Under the pieces are notes generated by a model. It did not search any database. It was not told the origin of the DNA and worked only from the letters and a program-made list of their open reading frames with translations. A stretch of DNA of 64,000 bases from Rhabditoides inermis (lineage: Eukaryota; Nematoda; Chromadorea; Rhabditida; Rhabditidae), in the NCBI GenBank assembly GCA_963966185.1, contig CAWZYM010000089.1:62001-126000 (forward strand), read 5' to 3'. Below are positions 36,378 to 49,400 of this stretch, piece by piece (position 1 is the first letter of the stretch; every line of letters begins with the position of its first letter). The position numbers were made by a program, and so were the translations under genes.

Positions 36378-38645
36378 TTCACTGAACCTCAATCAAGTGT
36401 CCGAATGATGTGTCCAAAAACTCACCTGAACCTTAATCGACTGTCCGTACACATCACTGGACCATAATCAAGTGTACAGATACTTCACTGAACCCCAATG
36501 AAGTGTACGGACACTTCACCAAATCTCATTAAAGTGCCCGGAAGAAGTGTCCGATAGCTAACTTGATTTTCAATCAAGTGTCCGGACACTTCACTGAACC
36601 TCAATCAAGTGTCCGAATGATGTGTCCGAAAACTCACCTGAACCTTAATCAAACCTTAATCAAACCTCAATCAAAAGTCCGAATGATGTGTCCGAAAACT
36701 CACCTGAACCTTAATCGACCGTCTGGATACATCACTGGACCTTAATCAAGTGTCCGGACACTTAACTGAACTCCAATAAAGTGTACGGACACTTCACTAA
36801 ACCTCATTAAAGTGTCCAGAAGAAGTGCCCGATAGCTCAACTGATCCTCGATCGAGTGTCAGGACACTTCACTGAACCTCAATCAAGTGCCGGGGGCGCG
36901 GCTCAGTGGATAGAGCGTTCGTCTCTCAATCTCACGGTCGCTGGTTCGATCCCCCTCGGAGTCAACCATTCTTGCGAAATTCACCAAGCCCCTGTGGTGT
37001 GGCAATCCACTCTCATGGTAGCCAGAAGGCGTCACAGCACCATCTACGGACTCAAGAACGGAATTCAAGACGTCCGACGCCAACCAACCCAACTACCTCT
37101 GCTGACGTCGTCGTAATCCAAGAACCCTATCTTGTTCTCGACTAGGAGGACCCCGGATTCAACCGGCTAAACAAAAAAAAGTGTCCGAATGATGTGTCCA
37201 AAAACTCACCTGAACCTTAATCGACTGTCCGTACACATCACTGTACCTTAATCAAGTGTCCGGACACTTTACTGAACTCCAATAAAGTGTACGGACACTT
37301 CACCAAACAATATTAAAGTTCCCGTAAAAAGTGTCCGATAGCTAACCTGATCCTTAATCAAGTGTCCGGACACTTCACTGAACCTCAATCAAAAGTCCGA
37401 ATGATGTGTCCGAAAACTCACCTGAACCTTAATCGACTGTCCGGACACATCACTGGACCTTAACCAAGTGTCCGGACACTTTACTGAATTCCAATGAAGT
37501 GTACGGACACTTCACTGAACCTCATTAAAGTGTCCAGAAGAAGTGCCCGATAGCTAACTTGATTCTTAATCAAGTGTCCGGACACTTCACTGATCCTCAA
37601 TCAAGTGTCCGAATGATGTGTCCAAAAACTCACCTGAACCTTAATCGACTGTCCGTACACATCACTGGACCTTAATCAAGTGTACAGATACTTCACTGAA
37701 CCCCAATGAAGTGTACGGACACTTCACCAAATCTCATTAAAGTGCCCGGAAGAAGTGTCCGATAGCTAACTTGATTTTCAATCAAGTGTCCGGACACTTC
37801 ACTGAACCTCAATCAAGTGTCCGAATGATGTGTCCGAAAACTCACCTGAACCTTAATCGACTGTCCGGACACATCACTGGACCTTAATCAAGTGTACAGA
37901 TACTTCACTGAACCCCAATGAAGTGTACGGACACTTCACCAAACCTCATTAAAGTGCCCGGAAGAAGTGTCCGATACCTCACCTGATCCTTAATCAAGTG
38001 TCCGGACAGTTCACTGAACCTCAATAAAGTGTCCGAATGATGTGTCCGATAACTGACCTGAACCTTAATCGACTGTCCGGACACATCACTGGACCTTAAC
38101 CAAGTGTCCGGACACTTTACTGAATTCCAATGAAGTGTACGGACACTTCACTGAACCTCATTAAAGTGTCCAGAAGAAGTGCCCGATAGCTAACTTGATT
38201 CTTAATCAAGTGTCCGGACACTTCACTGAACCTCAATCAAGTGTCCGAATGATGTGTCCAAAAACTCACCTGAACCTTAATCGACTGTCCGTACACATCA
38301 CTGGACCTTAATCAAGTGTACAGATACTTCACTGAACCCCAATGAAGTGTACGGAAACTTCACCAAATCTCATTAAAGTGCCCGGAAGAAGTGTCCGATA
38401 GCTAACTTGATTTTCAATCAAGTGTCAGGACACTTCACTGAACCTCAATCAAGTGTCCGAATGATGTGTCCGAAAACTCACCTGAACCTTAATCGACTGT
38501 CCGGACACATCACTGGACCTTAACCAAGTGTCCGTACACTTTACTGAATTCCAATGAAGTGTACGGACACTTCACTAAACCTCATTAAAGTGTCCGTAAG
38601 AAGTGTCCGATAGCTAACCTGATTCTTAATCAAGTGTCCGGACAC
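36378..38645 (+). repeat. 2268-bp duplication, first unit
   Basis: Contains the SINE at 36890-37180. Its sequence is met again from about 38646 at offset 2268. The jump lies within CACTTCACTGAACCTCAATC at about 38645-38664, a subunit stretch common to both parents, so the exact base cannot be fixed. Confidence 0.85.
36890..37180 (+). mobile_element. tRNA-derived SINE, copy 3
   Basis: Identical 291-bp copy at offset 9826 from copy 2, with AAGTG before and after and the linked 11-bp triplet at 36641-36673. Product of the segmental duplication of the array. Confidence 0.88.
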
Positions 38646-39638
38646 TTCACTGAACCTCAATCAAGTGTCCGAATGATGTGTCCAAAAACTCACCTGAACC
38701 TTAATCGACTGTCCGTACACATCACTGGACCATAATCAAGTGTACAGATACTTCACTGAACCCCAATGAAGTGTACGGACACTTCACCAAATCTCATTAA
38801 AGTGCCCGGAAGAAGTGTCCGATAGCTAACTTGATTTTCAATCAAGTGTCCGGACACTTCACTGAACCTCAATCAAGTGTCCGAATGATGTGTCCGAAAA
38901 CTCACCTGAACCTTAATCAAACCTTAATCAAACCTCAATCAAAAGTCCGAATGATGTGTCCGAAAACTCACCTGAACCTTAATCGACCGTCTGGATACAT
39001 CACTGGACCTTAATCAAGTGTCCGGACACTTAACTGAACTCCAATAAAGTGTACGGACACTTCACTAAACCTCATTAAAGTGTCCAGAAGAAGTGCCCGA
39101 TAGCTCAACTGATCCTCGATCGAGTGTCAGGACACTTCACTGAACCTCAATCAAGTGCCGGGGGCGCGGCTCAGTGGATAGAGCGTTCGTCTCTCAATCT
39201 CACGGTCGCTGGTTCGATCCCCCTCGGAGTCAACCATTCTTGCGAAATTCACCAAGCCCCTGTGGTGTGGCAATCCACTCTCATGGTAGCCAGAAGGCGT
39301 CACAGCACCATCTACGGACTCAAGAACGGAATTCAAGACGTCCGACGCCAACCAACCCAACTACCTCTGCTGACGTCGTCGTAATCCAAGAACCCTATCT
39401 TGTTCTCGACTAGGAGGACCCCGGATTCAACCGGCTAAACAAAAAAAAGTGTCCGAATGATGTGTCCAAAAACTCACCTGAACCTTAATCGACTGTCCGT
39501 ACACATCACTGTACCTTAATCAAGTGTCCGGACACTTTACTGAACTCCAATAAAGTGTACGGACACTTCACCAAACAATATTAAAGTTCCCGTAAAAAGT
39601 GTCCGATAGCTAACCTGATCCTTAATCAAGTGTCCGGA
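38646..39638 (+). repeat. 2268-bp duplication, second unit (partial)
   Basis: Repeats 36378-37370 at offset 2268, including the 11-bp triplet (38909-38941) and the fourth SINE. It stops at 39638 inside GTGTCCGGA, where the sequence jumps back 157 bp. Confidence 0.85.
39158..39448 (+). mobile_element. tRNA-derived SINE, copy 4
   Basis: Identical 291-bp copy at offset 2268 from copy 3, with AAGTG on both sides. It lies only 190 bp upstream of the irregular segment at 39639. Confidence 0.88.
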
Positions 39639-39804
39639 ACCTTAATCGACTGTCCGTACACATCACTGTACCTTAATCAAGTGTCCGGACACTTTACTGA
39701 ATCCAATAAAGTGTACGGACACTTCACCGAATATTAAAGTGTCCGAAAAGTGTCCGATAGCTAACCTTAATCAAGTGTCCGGACACTTCACTGAACCTCA
39801 ATCT
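39639..39804 (+). repeat. 157-bp duplication with clustered small deletions
   Basis: Starts as a second copy of 39482 onward (offset 157) and then follows the satellite with five small deletions totalling 17 bases: GAACTCC to GAATCC, CCAAACAATATT to CCGAATATT, a GTTCCCGTAAAAAG stretch to GTGTCCGAAAAG, CCTGATCCTTAATC to CCTTAATC, and CAATCAAAAGTCC to CAATCTCC. 157 minus 17 equals the 140-bp excess in the alignment offset. No comparable cluster of indels is seen elsewhere in the window. It may be an assembly seam made from an unpolished read, or a decayed copy. Confidence 0.8.
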
Positions 39805-42800
39805 CCGAATGATGTGTCCGAAAACTCACCTGAACCTTAATCGACTGTCCGGACACATCACTGGACCTTAACCAAGTGTCCGGACACTTTACTGAATTCC
39901 AATGAAGTGTACGGACACTTCACTGAACCTCATTAAAGTGTCCAGAAGAAGTGCCCGATAGCTAACTTGATTCTTAATCAAGTGTCCGGACACTTCACTG
40001 ATCCTCAATCAAGTGTCCGAATGATGTGTCCAAAAACTCACCTGAACCTTAATCGACTGTCCGTACACATCACTGGACCTTAATCAAGTGTACAGATACT
40101 TCACTGAACCCCAATGAAGTGTACGGACACTTCACCAAATCTCATTAAAGTGCCCGGAAGAAGTGTCCGATAGCTAACTTGATTTTCAATCAAGTGTCCG
40201 GACACTTCACTGAACCTCAATCAAGTGTCCGAATGATGTGTCCGAAAACTCACCTGAACCTTAATCGACTGTCCGGACACATCACTGGACCTTAATCAAG
40301 TGTACAGATACTTCACTGAACCCCAATGAAGTGTACGGACACTTCACCAAACCTCATTAAAGTGCCCGGAAGAAGTGTCCGATACCTCACCTGATCCTTA
40401 ATCAAGTGTCCGGACAGTTCACTGAACCTCAATAAAGTGTCCGAATGATGTGTCCGATAACTGACCTGAACCTTAATCGACTGTCCGGACACATCACTGG
40501 ACCTTAACCAAGTGTCCGGACACTTTACTGAATTCCAATGAAGTGTACGGACACTTCACTGAACCTCATTAAAGTGTCCAGAAGAAGTGCCCGATAGCTA
40601 ACTTGATTCTTAATCAAGTGTCCGGACACTTCACTGAACCTCAATCAAGTGTCCGAATGATGTGTCCAAAAACTCACCTGAACCTTAATCGACTGTCCGT
40701 ACACATCACTGGACCTTAATCAAGTGTACAGATACTTCACTGAACCCCAATGAAGTGTACGGAAACTTCACCAAATCTCATTAAAGTGCCCGGAAGAAGT
40801 GTCCGATAGCTAACTTGATTTTCAATCAAGTGTCAGGACACTTCACTGAACCTCAATCAAGTGTCCGAATGATGTGTCCGAAAACTCACCTGAACCTTAA
40901 TCGACTGTCCGGACACATCACTGGACCTTAACCAAGTGTCCGTACACTTTACTGAATTCCAATGAAGTGTACGGACACTTCACTAAACCTCATTAAAGTG
41001 TCCGTAAGAAGTGTCCGATAGCTAACCTGATTCTTAATCAAGTGTCCGGACACTTCACTGAACCTCAATCAAAAGTCCGAATGATGTGTCCGAAAACTCA
41101 CCTGAACCTTAATCGACTGTCCGGAGACATCACTGGACCTTAATCAAGTGTCCGGACACTTAACTGAACTCCAATAAAGTGTACGGACACTTCACCAAAC
41201 CTCATTAAAGTGCCCGTAAAACGTGTCCGGTAGCTAACCTGATCCTTAATGTCCGGACACTTCACTGAACTTCAATCAAGTGTCCGGACACTTCACTGAA
41301 CCTCAATCAAGTGTCCAAATGGTGTGTCCGATAACTCACCTGAACCTTAATCGACTGTCCGGACACATCACTGGACCTTAATCAAGTGTCCGGACACTTT
41401 ACTGAACTCCAATAAAGTGTACGGACACTTCACTAAACCTCATTAAAGTGTCCAGAAGAAGTGCCCGATAGCTCCACTGATCCTCGATCGAGTGTCCGGA
41501 CACTTCACTGAACCTCAATCAAGTGTCCGAATGATGTGTCCAAAAACTCACCTGAACCTTAATCGACTGTCCGTACACATCACTGGACCTTAATCAAGTG
41601 TCCGGACACTTTACTGAACCCCAATGAAGTGTACGGACACTTCACCAAACCTCATTAAAGTGCCCGGAAGAAGTGTCCGATACCTCACCTGATCCTTAAT
41701 CAAGTGTCCGGACAGTTCACTGAACCTCAATAAAGTGTCCGAATGATGTGTCCGATAACTGACCTGAACCTTAATCGACTGTCCGGACACATCACTGGAC
41801 CTTAACCAAGTGTCCGGACACTTTACTGAATTCCAATGAAGTGTACGGACACTTCACTGAACCTCATTAAAGTGTCCAGAAGAAGTGCCCGATAGCTAAC
41901 TTGATTCTTAATCAAGTGTCCGGACACTTCACTGAACCTCAATCAAGTGTCCGAATGATGTGTCCAAAAACTCACCTGAACCTTAATCGACTGTCCGTAC
42001 ACATCACTGGACCTTAATCAAGTGTACAGATACTTCACTGAACCCCAATGAAGTGTACGGACACTTCACCAAATCTCATTAAAGTGCCCGGAAGAAGTGT
42101 CCGATAGCTAACTTGATTTTCAATCAAGTGTCCGGACACTTCACTGAACCTCAATCAAGTGTCCGAATGATGTGTCCGAAAACTCACCTGAACCTTAATC
42201 GACTGTCCGGACACATCACTGGACCTTAATCAAGTGTACAGATACTTCACTGAACCCCAATGAAGTGTACGGACACTTCACCAAACTTCATTAAAGTGCC
42301 CGTAAAAAGTGTCCGATAGCTAACCTGATCCTTAATGTCCGGACACTTCACTGAACCCCAATGAAGTGTACGGACACTTCACCAAATCTCATTAAAGTGC
42401 CCGGAAGAAGTGTCCGATAGCTAACTTGATTTTCAATCAAGTGTCCGGACACTTCACTGAACCTCAATCAAGTGTCCGAATGATGTGTCCAAAAACTCAC
42501 CTGAACCTTAATCGACTGTCCGTACACATCACTGGACCTTAATCAAGTGTCCGGACACTTTACTGAACCCCAATGAAGTGTACGGACACTTCACCAAACC
42601 TCATTAAAGTGCCCGGAAGAAGTGTCCGATACCTCACCTGATCCTTAATCAAGTGTCCGGACAGTTCACTGAACCTCAATAAAGTGTCCGAATGATGTGT
42701 CCGATAACTGACCTGAACCTTAATCGACTGTCCGGACACATCACTGGACCTTAACCAAGTGTCCGGACACTTTACTGAATTCCAATGAAGTGTACGGACA

Positions 42801-43420
42801 CTTCACTGAACCTCATTAAAGTGTCCAGAAGAAGTGCCCGATAGCTAACTTGATTCTTAATCAAGTGTCCGGACACTTCACTGAACCTCAATCAAGTGTC
42901 CGAATGATGTGTCCAAAAACTCACCTGAACCTTAATCGACTGTCCGTACACATCACTGGACCTTAATCAAGTGTACAGATACTTCACTGAACCCCAATGA
43001 AGTGTACGGACACTTCACCAAATCTCATTAAAGTGCCCGGAAGAAGTGTCCGATAGCTAACTTGATTTTCAATCAAGTGTCCGGACACTTCACTGAACCT
43101 CAATCAAGTGTCCGAATGATGTGTCCGAAAACTCACCTGAACCTTAATCGACTGTCCGGACACATCACTGGACCTTAATCAAGTGTACAGATACTTCACT
43201 GAACCCCAATGAAGTGTACGGACACTTCACCAAACTTCATTAAAGTGCCCGTAAAAAGTGTCCGATAGCTAACCTGATCCTTAATGTCCGGACACTTCAC
43301 TGAACCTCAATCAAGTGTCCAAATGATGTGTCCGATAACTGACCTGAACCTTAATCGACTGTCCGGACACATCACTGGACCCTAACCAAGTGTCCGTACA
43401 CGTTACTGAATTCCAATGAA
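39805..43420 (+). repeat. Satellite continuing copy B
   Basis: Matches about 27571-31186 at offset 12234 with only isolated base differences. Plain satellite of the 2542/SINE-block class without the SINE; no gene or insert. Confidence 0.8.
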
Positions 43421-46400
43421 GTGTACGGACATTTCACTAAACTTTATTTAAGTGTCCTGAAGAAGTGTCCGATAGCTCACCTGATCCTTAATCGAGTGTC
43501 CGGACACCTCACTGAACCTCAATCAAGTGTCCGACTGAAGTGTCCGATAGCTAACCTGATCCTTAATCAAGTGTCCGGACACTTCACTGAACCTCAATCA
43601 AGTGTCCAAATGGTGTGTCCGATAACTCACCTGAACCTTAATCGACTGTCCGGACACATCACTGGACCTTAATCAAGTGTCCGGACACTTTACTGAACTC
43701 CAATAAAGTGTACATACACTTCACTAAACCTCATTAAAGTGTCCAGAAGAAGTGCCCGATAGCTCAACTGATCCTCGATCGAGTGTTCGGACACCTCACT
43801 GAACCTCAATCAAGTGTCCGACTGAAGTGTCCGATAGCTAACCTGATCCTTAATCAAGTGTCCGGACACTTCACTGAACCTCAATCAAGTGTCCAAATGG
43901 TGTGTCCGATAACTCACCTGAACCTTAATCGACTGTCCGGACACATCACTGGACCTTAATCAAGTGTCCGGACACTTTACTGAACTCCAATAAAGTGTAC
44001 GGACACTTCACTAAACCTCATTAAAGTGTCCAGAAGAAGTGCCCGATAGCTCAACTGATCCTTGATCGAGTGTCCGGACACTTCACTGAACCTCAATCAA
44101 AAGTCCGAATGATGTGTACGAAAACTCACCTGAACCTTAATCGACTGTCCGGACACATCACTGGACCTTAACCAAGTGCCCGTACACTTCACTGAACCCC
44201 AATGAAGTGTACGGACACTTCACCAAACCTCATTAAAGTGCCCGGAAGAAGTGTCCGATACCTCACCTGATCCTTAATCAAGTGTCCGGACAGTTCACTG
44301 AACCTCAATCAAGTGTCCGAATGATGTGTCCGATAACTGACCTAAACCTTAATCGACTGTCCGGACACATCACTGGACCTTAACCAAGTGTCCGTACACC
44401 TTACTGAATTCCAATGAAGTGTACGGACATTTCACTAAACTTTGTTTAAGTGTCCGGAAGAAGTGTCCGATAGCTCACCTGATCCTTAATCAAGTGTCCG
44501 GACAGTTCACTGAACCTCAATCAAGTGTCCGACTGAAGTGTCCGATAGCTAACCTGATCGTTAATCGACTGTCCGGACACATCACTGGACCCTAACCAAG
44601 TGTCCGTACACTTTACTGAATTCCAATGAAGTGTACGGACATTTCACTAAACTTTATTTAAGTGTCCGGAAGAAGTGTCCGATAGCTCACCTGATCCTTA
44701 ATCGAGTGTCCGGACACCTCACTGAACCTCAATCAAGTGTCCGACTGAAGTGTCCGATAGCTAACCTGATCCTTAATCAAGTGTCCGGACACTTCACTGA
44801 ACCTCAATCAAGTGTCCAAATGGTGTGTCCGATAACTCACCTGAACCTTAATCGACTGTCCGGACACATCACTGGACCTTAATCAAGTGTCCGGACACTT
44901 TACTGAACTCCAATAAAGTGTACATACACTTCACTAAACCTCATTAAAGTGTCCAGAAGAAGTGCCCGATAGCTCAACTGATCCTCGATCGAGTGTTCGG
45001 ACACCTCACTGAACCTCAATCAAGTGTCCGACTGAAGTGTCCGATAGCTAACCTGATCCTTAATCAAGTGTCCGGACACTTCACTGAACCTCAATCAAGT
45101 GTCCAAATGGTGTGTCCGATAACTCACCTGAACCTTAATCGACTGTCCGGACACATCACTGGACCTTAATCAAGTGTCCGGACACTTTACTGAACTCCAA
45201 TAAAGTGTACGGACACTTCACTAAACCTCATTAAAGTGTCCAGAAGAAGTGCCCGATAGCTCAACTGATCCTTGATCGAGTGTCCGGACACTTCACTGAA
45301 CCTCAATCAAAAGTCCGAATGATGTGTACGAAAACTCACCTGAACCTTAATCGACTGTCCGGACACATCACTGGACCTTAACCAAGTGCCCGTACACTTC
45401 ACTGAACCCCAATGAAGTGTACGGACACTTCACCAAACCTCATTAAAGTGCCCGGAAGAAGTGTCCGATACCTCACCTGATCCTTAATCAAGTGTCCGGA
45501 CAGTTCACTGAACCTCAATCAAGTGTCCGAATGATGTGTCCGATAACTGACCTAAACCTTAATCGACTGTCCGTACACATCACTGGACCTTAATCAAGTG
45601 TACAGATACTTCACTGAACCCCAATGAAGTGTACGGACACTTCACCAAATCTCATTAAAGTGCCCGGAAGAAGTGTCCGATAGCTAACTTGATTTTCAAT
45701 CAAGTGTCCGGACACTTCACTGAACCTCAATCAAGTGTCCGAATGATGTGTCCGAAAACTCACCTGAACCTTAATCGACTGTGCGGACACATCACTGGAC
45801 CTTAATCAAGTGTACAGATACTTCACTGAACCCCAATGAAGTGTACGGACACTTCACCAAACTTCATTAAAGTGCCCGTAAAAAGTGTCCGATAGCTAAC
45901 CTGATCCTTAATGTCCGGACACTTCACTGAACCTCAATCAAGTGTCCAAATGATGTGTCCGATAACTGACCTGAACCTTAATCGACTGTCCGGACACATC
46001 ACTGGACCTTAATCAAGTGTCCGAACACTTTACTGAATTCCAATGAAGTGTACGGACACTTCACTAAACCTCATTAAAGTGTCCAGAAGAAGTGCCCGAT
46101 AGCTAACTTGATTCTTAATCAAGTGTCCGGACACTTCACTGAACCTCAATCAAGTGTCCAAATGATGTGTCCAAAAACTCACCTGAACCTTAATCGACTG
46201 TCCGTACACATCACTGGACCTTAATCAAGTGTACAGATACTTCACTGAACCCCAATGAAGTGTACGGACACTTCACCAAACCTCATTAAAGTGCCCGGAA
46301 GAAGTGTCCGATACCTCACCTGATCCTTAATCAAGTGTCCATACAGTTCACTGAACCTCAATCAAGTGTCCGAATGATGTGTCCGATAACTGACCTAAAC

Positions 46401-49400
46401 CTTAATCGACTGTCCGGACACATCGCTGGACCTTAACCAAGTGTCCGTACACCTTACTGAATTCCAATGAAGTGTACGGACATTTCACTAAACTTTGTTT
46501 AAGTGTCCGGAAGAAGTGTCCGATAGCTCACCTGATCCTTAATCAAGTGTCCGGACAGTTCACTGAACCTCAATCAAGTGTCCGACTGAAGTGTCCGATA
46601 GCTAACCTGATCCTTAATCGACTGTCCGGACACATCACTGGACCCTAACCAAGTGTCCGTACACGTTACTGAATTCCAATGAAGTGTACGGACATTTCAC
46701 TAAACTTTATTTAAGTGTCCTGAAGAAGTGTCCGATAGCTCACCTGATCCTTAATCGAGTGTCCGGACACCTCACTGAACCTCAATCAAGTGTCCGACTG
46801 AAGTGTCCGATAGCTAACCTGATCCTTAATCAAGTGTCCGGACACTTCACTGAACCTCAATCAAGTGTCCAAATGGTGTGTCCGATAACTCACCTGAACC
46901 TTAATCGACTGTCCGGACACATCACTGGACCTTAATCAAGTGTCCGGACACTTTACTGAACTCCAATAAAGTGTACATACACTTCACTAAACCTCATTAA
47001 AGTGTCCAGAAGAAGTGCCCGATAGCTCAACTGATCCTCGATCGAGTGTTCGGACACCTCACTGAACCTCAATCAAGTGTCCGACTGAAGTGTCCGATAG
47101 CTAACCTGATCCTTAATCAAGTGTCCGGACACTTCACTGAACCTCAATCAAGTGTCCAAATGGTGTGTCCGATAACTCACCTGAACCTTAATCGACTGTC
47201 CGGACACATCACTGGACCTTAATCAAGTGTCCGGACACTTTACTGAACTCCAATAAAGTGTACGGACACTTCACTAAACCTCATTAAAGTGTCCAGAAGA
47301 AGTGCCCGATAGCTCAACTGATCCTTGATCGAGTGTCCGGACACTTCACTGAACCTCAATCAAAAGTCCGAATGATGTGTACGAAAACTTACCTGAACCT
47401 TAATCGACTGTCCGGACACATCACTGGACCTTAACCAAGTGCCCGTACACTTCACTGAACCCCAATGAAGTGTACGGACACTTCACCAAACCTCATTAAA
47501 GTGCCCGGAAGAAGTGTCCGATACCTCACCTGATCCTTAATCAAGTGTCCGGACAGTTCACTGAACCTCAATCAAGTGTCCGAATGATGTGTCCGATAAC
47601 TGACCTAAACCTTAATCGACTGTCCGGACACATCACTGGACCTTAACCAAGTGTCCGTACACCTTACTGAATTCCAATGAAGTGTACGGACATTTCACTA
47701 AACTTTGTTTAAGTGTCCGGAAGAAGTGTCCGATAGCTCACCTGATCCTTAATCAAGTGTCCGGACAGTTCACTGAACCTCAATCAAGTGTCCGACTGAA
47801 GTGTCCGATAGCTAACCTGATCGTTAATCGACTGTCCGGACACATCACTGGACCCTAACCAAGTGTCCGTACACTTTACTGAATTCCAATGAAGTGTACG
47901 GACATTTCACTAAACTTTATTTAAGTGTCCGGAAGAAGTGTCCGATAGCTCACCTGATCCTTAATCGAGTGTCCGGACACCTCACTGAACCTCAATCAAG
48001 TGTCCGACTGAAGTGTCCGATAGCTAACCTGATCCTTAATCAAGTGTCCGGACACTTCACTGAACCTCAATCAAGTGTCCAAATGGTGTGTCCGATAACT
48101 CACCTGAACCTTAATCGACTGTCCGGACACATCACTGGACCTTAATCAAGTGTCCGGACACTTTACTGAACTCCAATAAAGTGTACATACACTTCACTAA
48201 ACCTCATTAAAGTGTCCAGAAGAAGTGCCCGATAGCTCAACTGATCCTCGATCGAGTGTTCGGACACCTCACTGAACCTCAATCAAGTGTCCGACTGAAG
48301 TGTCCGATAGCTAACCTGATCCTTAATCAAGTGTCCGGACACTTCACTGAACCTCAATCAAGTGTCCAAATGGTGTGTCCGATAACTCACCTGAACCTTA
48401 ATCGACTGTCCGGACACATCACTGGACCTTAATCAAGTGTCCGGACACTTTACTGAACTCCAATAAAGTGTACGGACACTTCACTAAACCTCATTAAAGT
48501 GTCCAGAAGAAGTGCCCGATAGCTCAACTGATCCTTGATCGAGTGTCCGGACACTTCACTGAACCTCAATCAAAAGTCCGAATGATGTGTACGAAAACTC
48601 ACCTGAACCTGAATCGACTGTCCGGACACATCACTGGACCTTAACCAAGTGTCCGTACACTTCACTGAACCCCAATGAAGTGTACGGACACTTCACCAAA
48701 CCTCATTAAAGTGCCCGGAAGAAGTGTCCGATACCTCACCTGATCCTTAATCAAGTGTCCGGACAGTTCACTGAACCTCAATCAAGTGTCCGAATGATGT
48801 GTCCGATAACTGACCTGAACCTTAATCGACTGTCCGTACACATCACTGGACCTTAATCAAGTGTACAGATACTTCACTGAACCCCAATGAAGTGTACGGA
48901 CACTTCACCAAATCTCATTAAAGTGCCCGGAAGAAGTGTCCGATAGCTAACTTGATTTTCAATCAAGTGTCCGGACACTTCACTGAACCTCAATCAAGTG
49001 TCCGAATGATGTGTCCGAAAACTCACCTGAACCTTAATCGACTGTGCGGACACATCACTGGACCTTAATCAAGTGTACAGATACTTCACTGAACCCCAAT
49101 GAAGTGTACGGACACTTCACCAAACTTCATTAAAGTGCCCGTAAAAAGTGTCCGATAGCTAACCTGATCCTTAATGTCCGGACACTTCACTGAACCTCAA
49201 TCAAGTGTCCAAATGATGTGTCCGATAACTGACCTGAACCTTAATCGACTGTCCGGACACATCACTGGACCTTAATCAAGTGTCCGAACACTTTACTGAA
49301 TTCCAATGAAGTGTACGGACACTTCACTAAACCTCATTAAAGTGTCCAGAAGAAGTGCCCGATAGCTAACTTGATTCTTAATCAAGTGTCCGGACACTTC

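Larger units (their letters stand above)
35681..47914 (+). repeat. 9826-bp segmental tandem duplication, copy B (expanded to 12234 bp)
   Basis: Matches copy A at offset 9826 up to about 38640, and at offset 12234 from about 39805 to 47914. The extra 2408 bp is a 2268-bp internal tandem duplication plus a net 140 bp from a decayed 157-bp duplication. Shared private variants (for example GGAAACTTCACC near 28529 and 38355, GGAGACATC near 28890 and 41124, and GTGCGGACAC near 33548 and 45782) confirm common descent. Confidence 0.88.
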
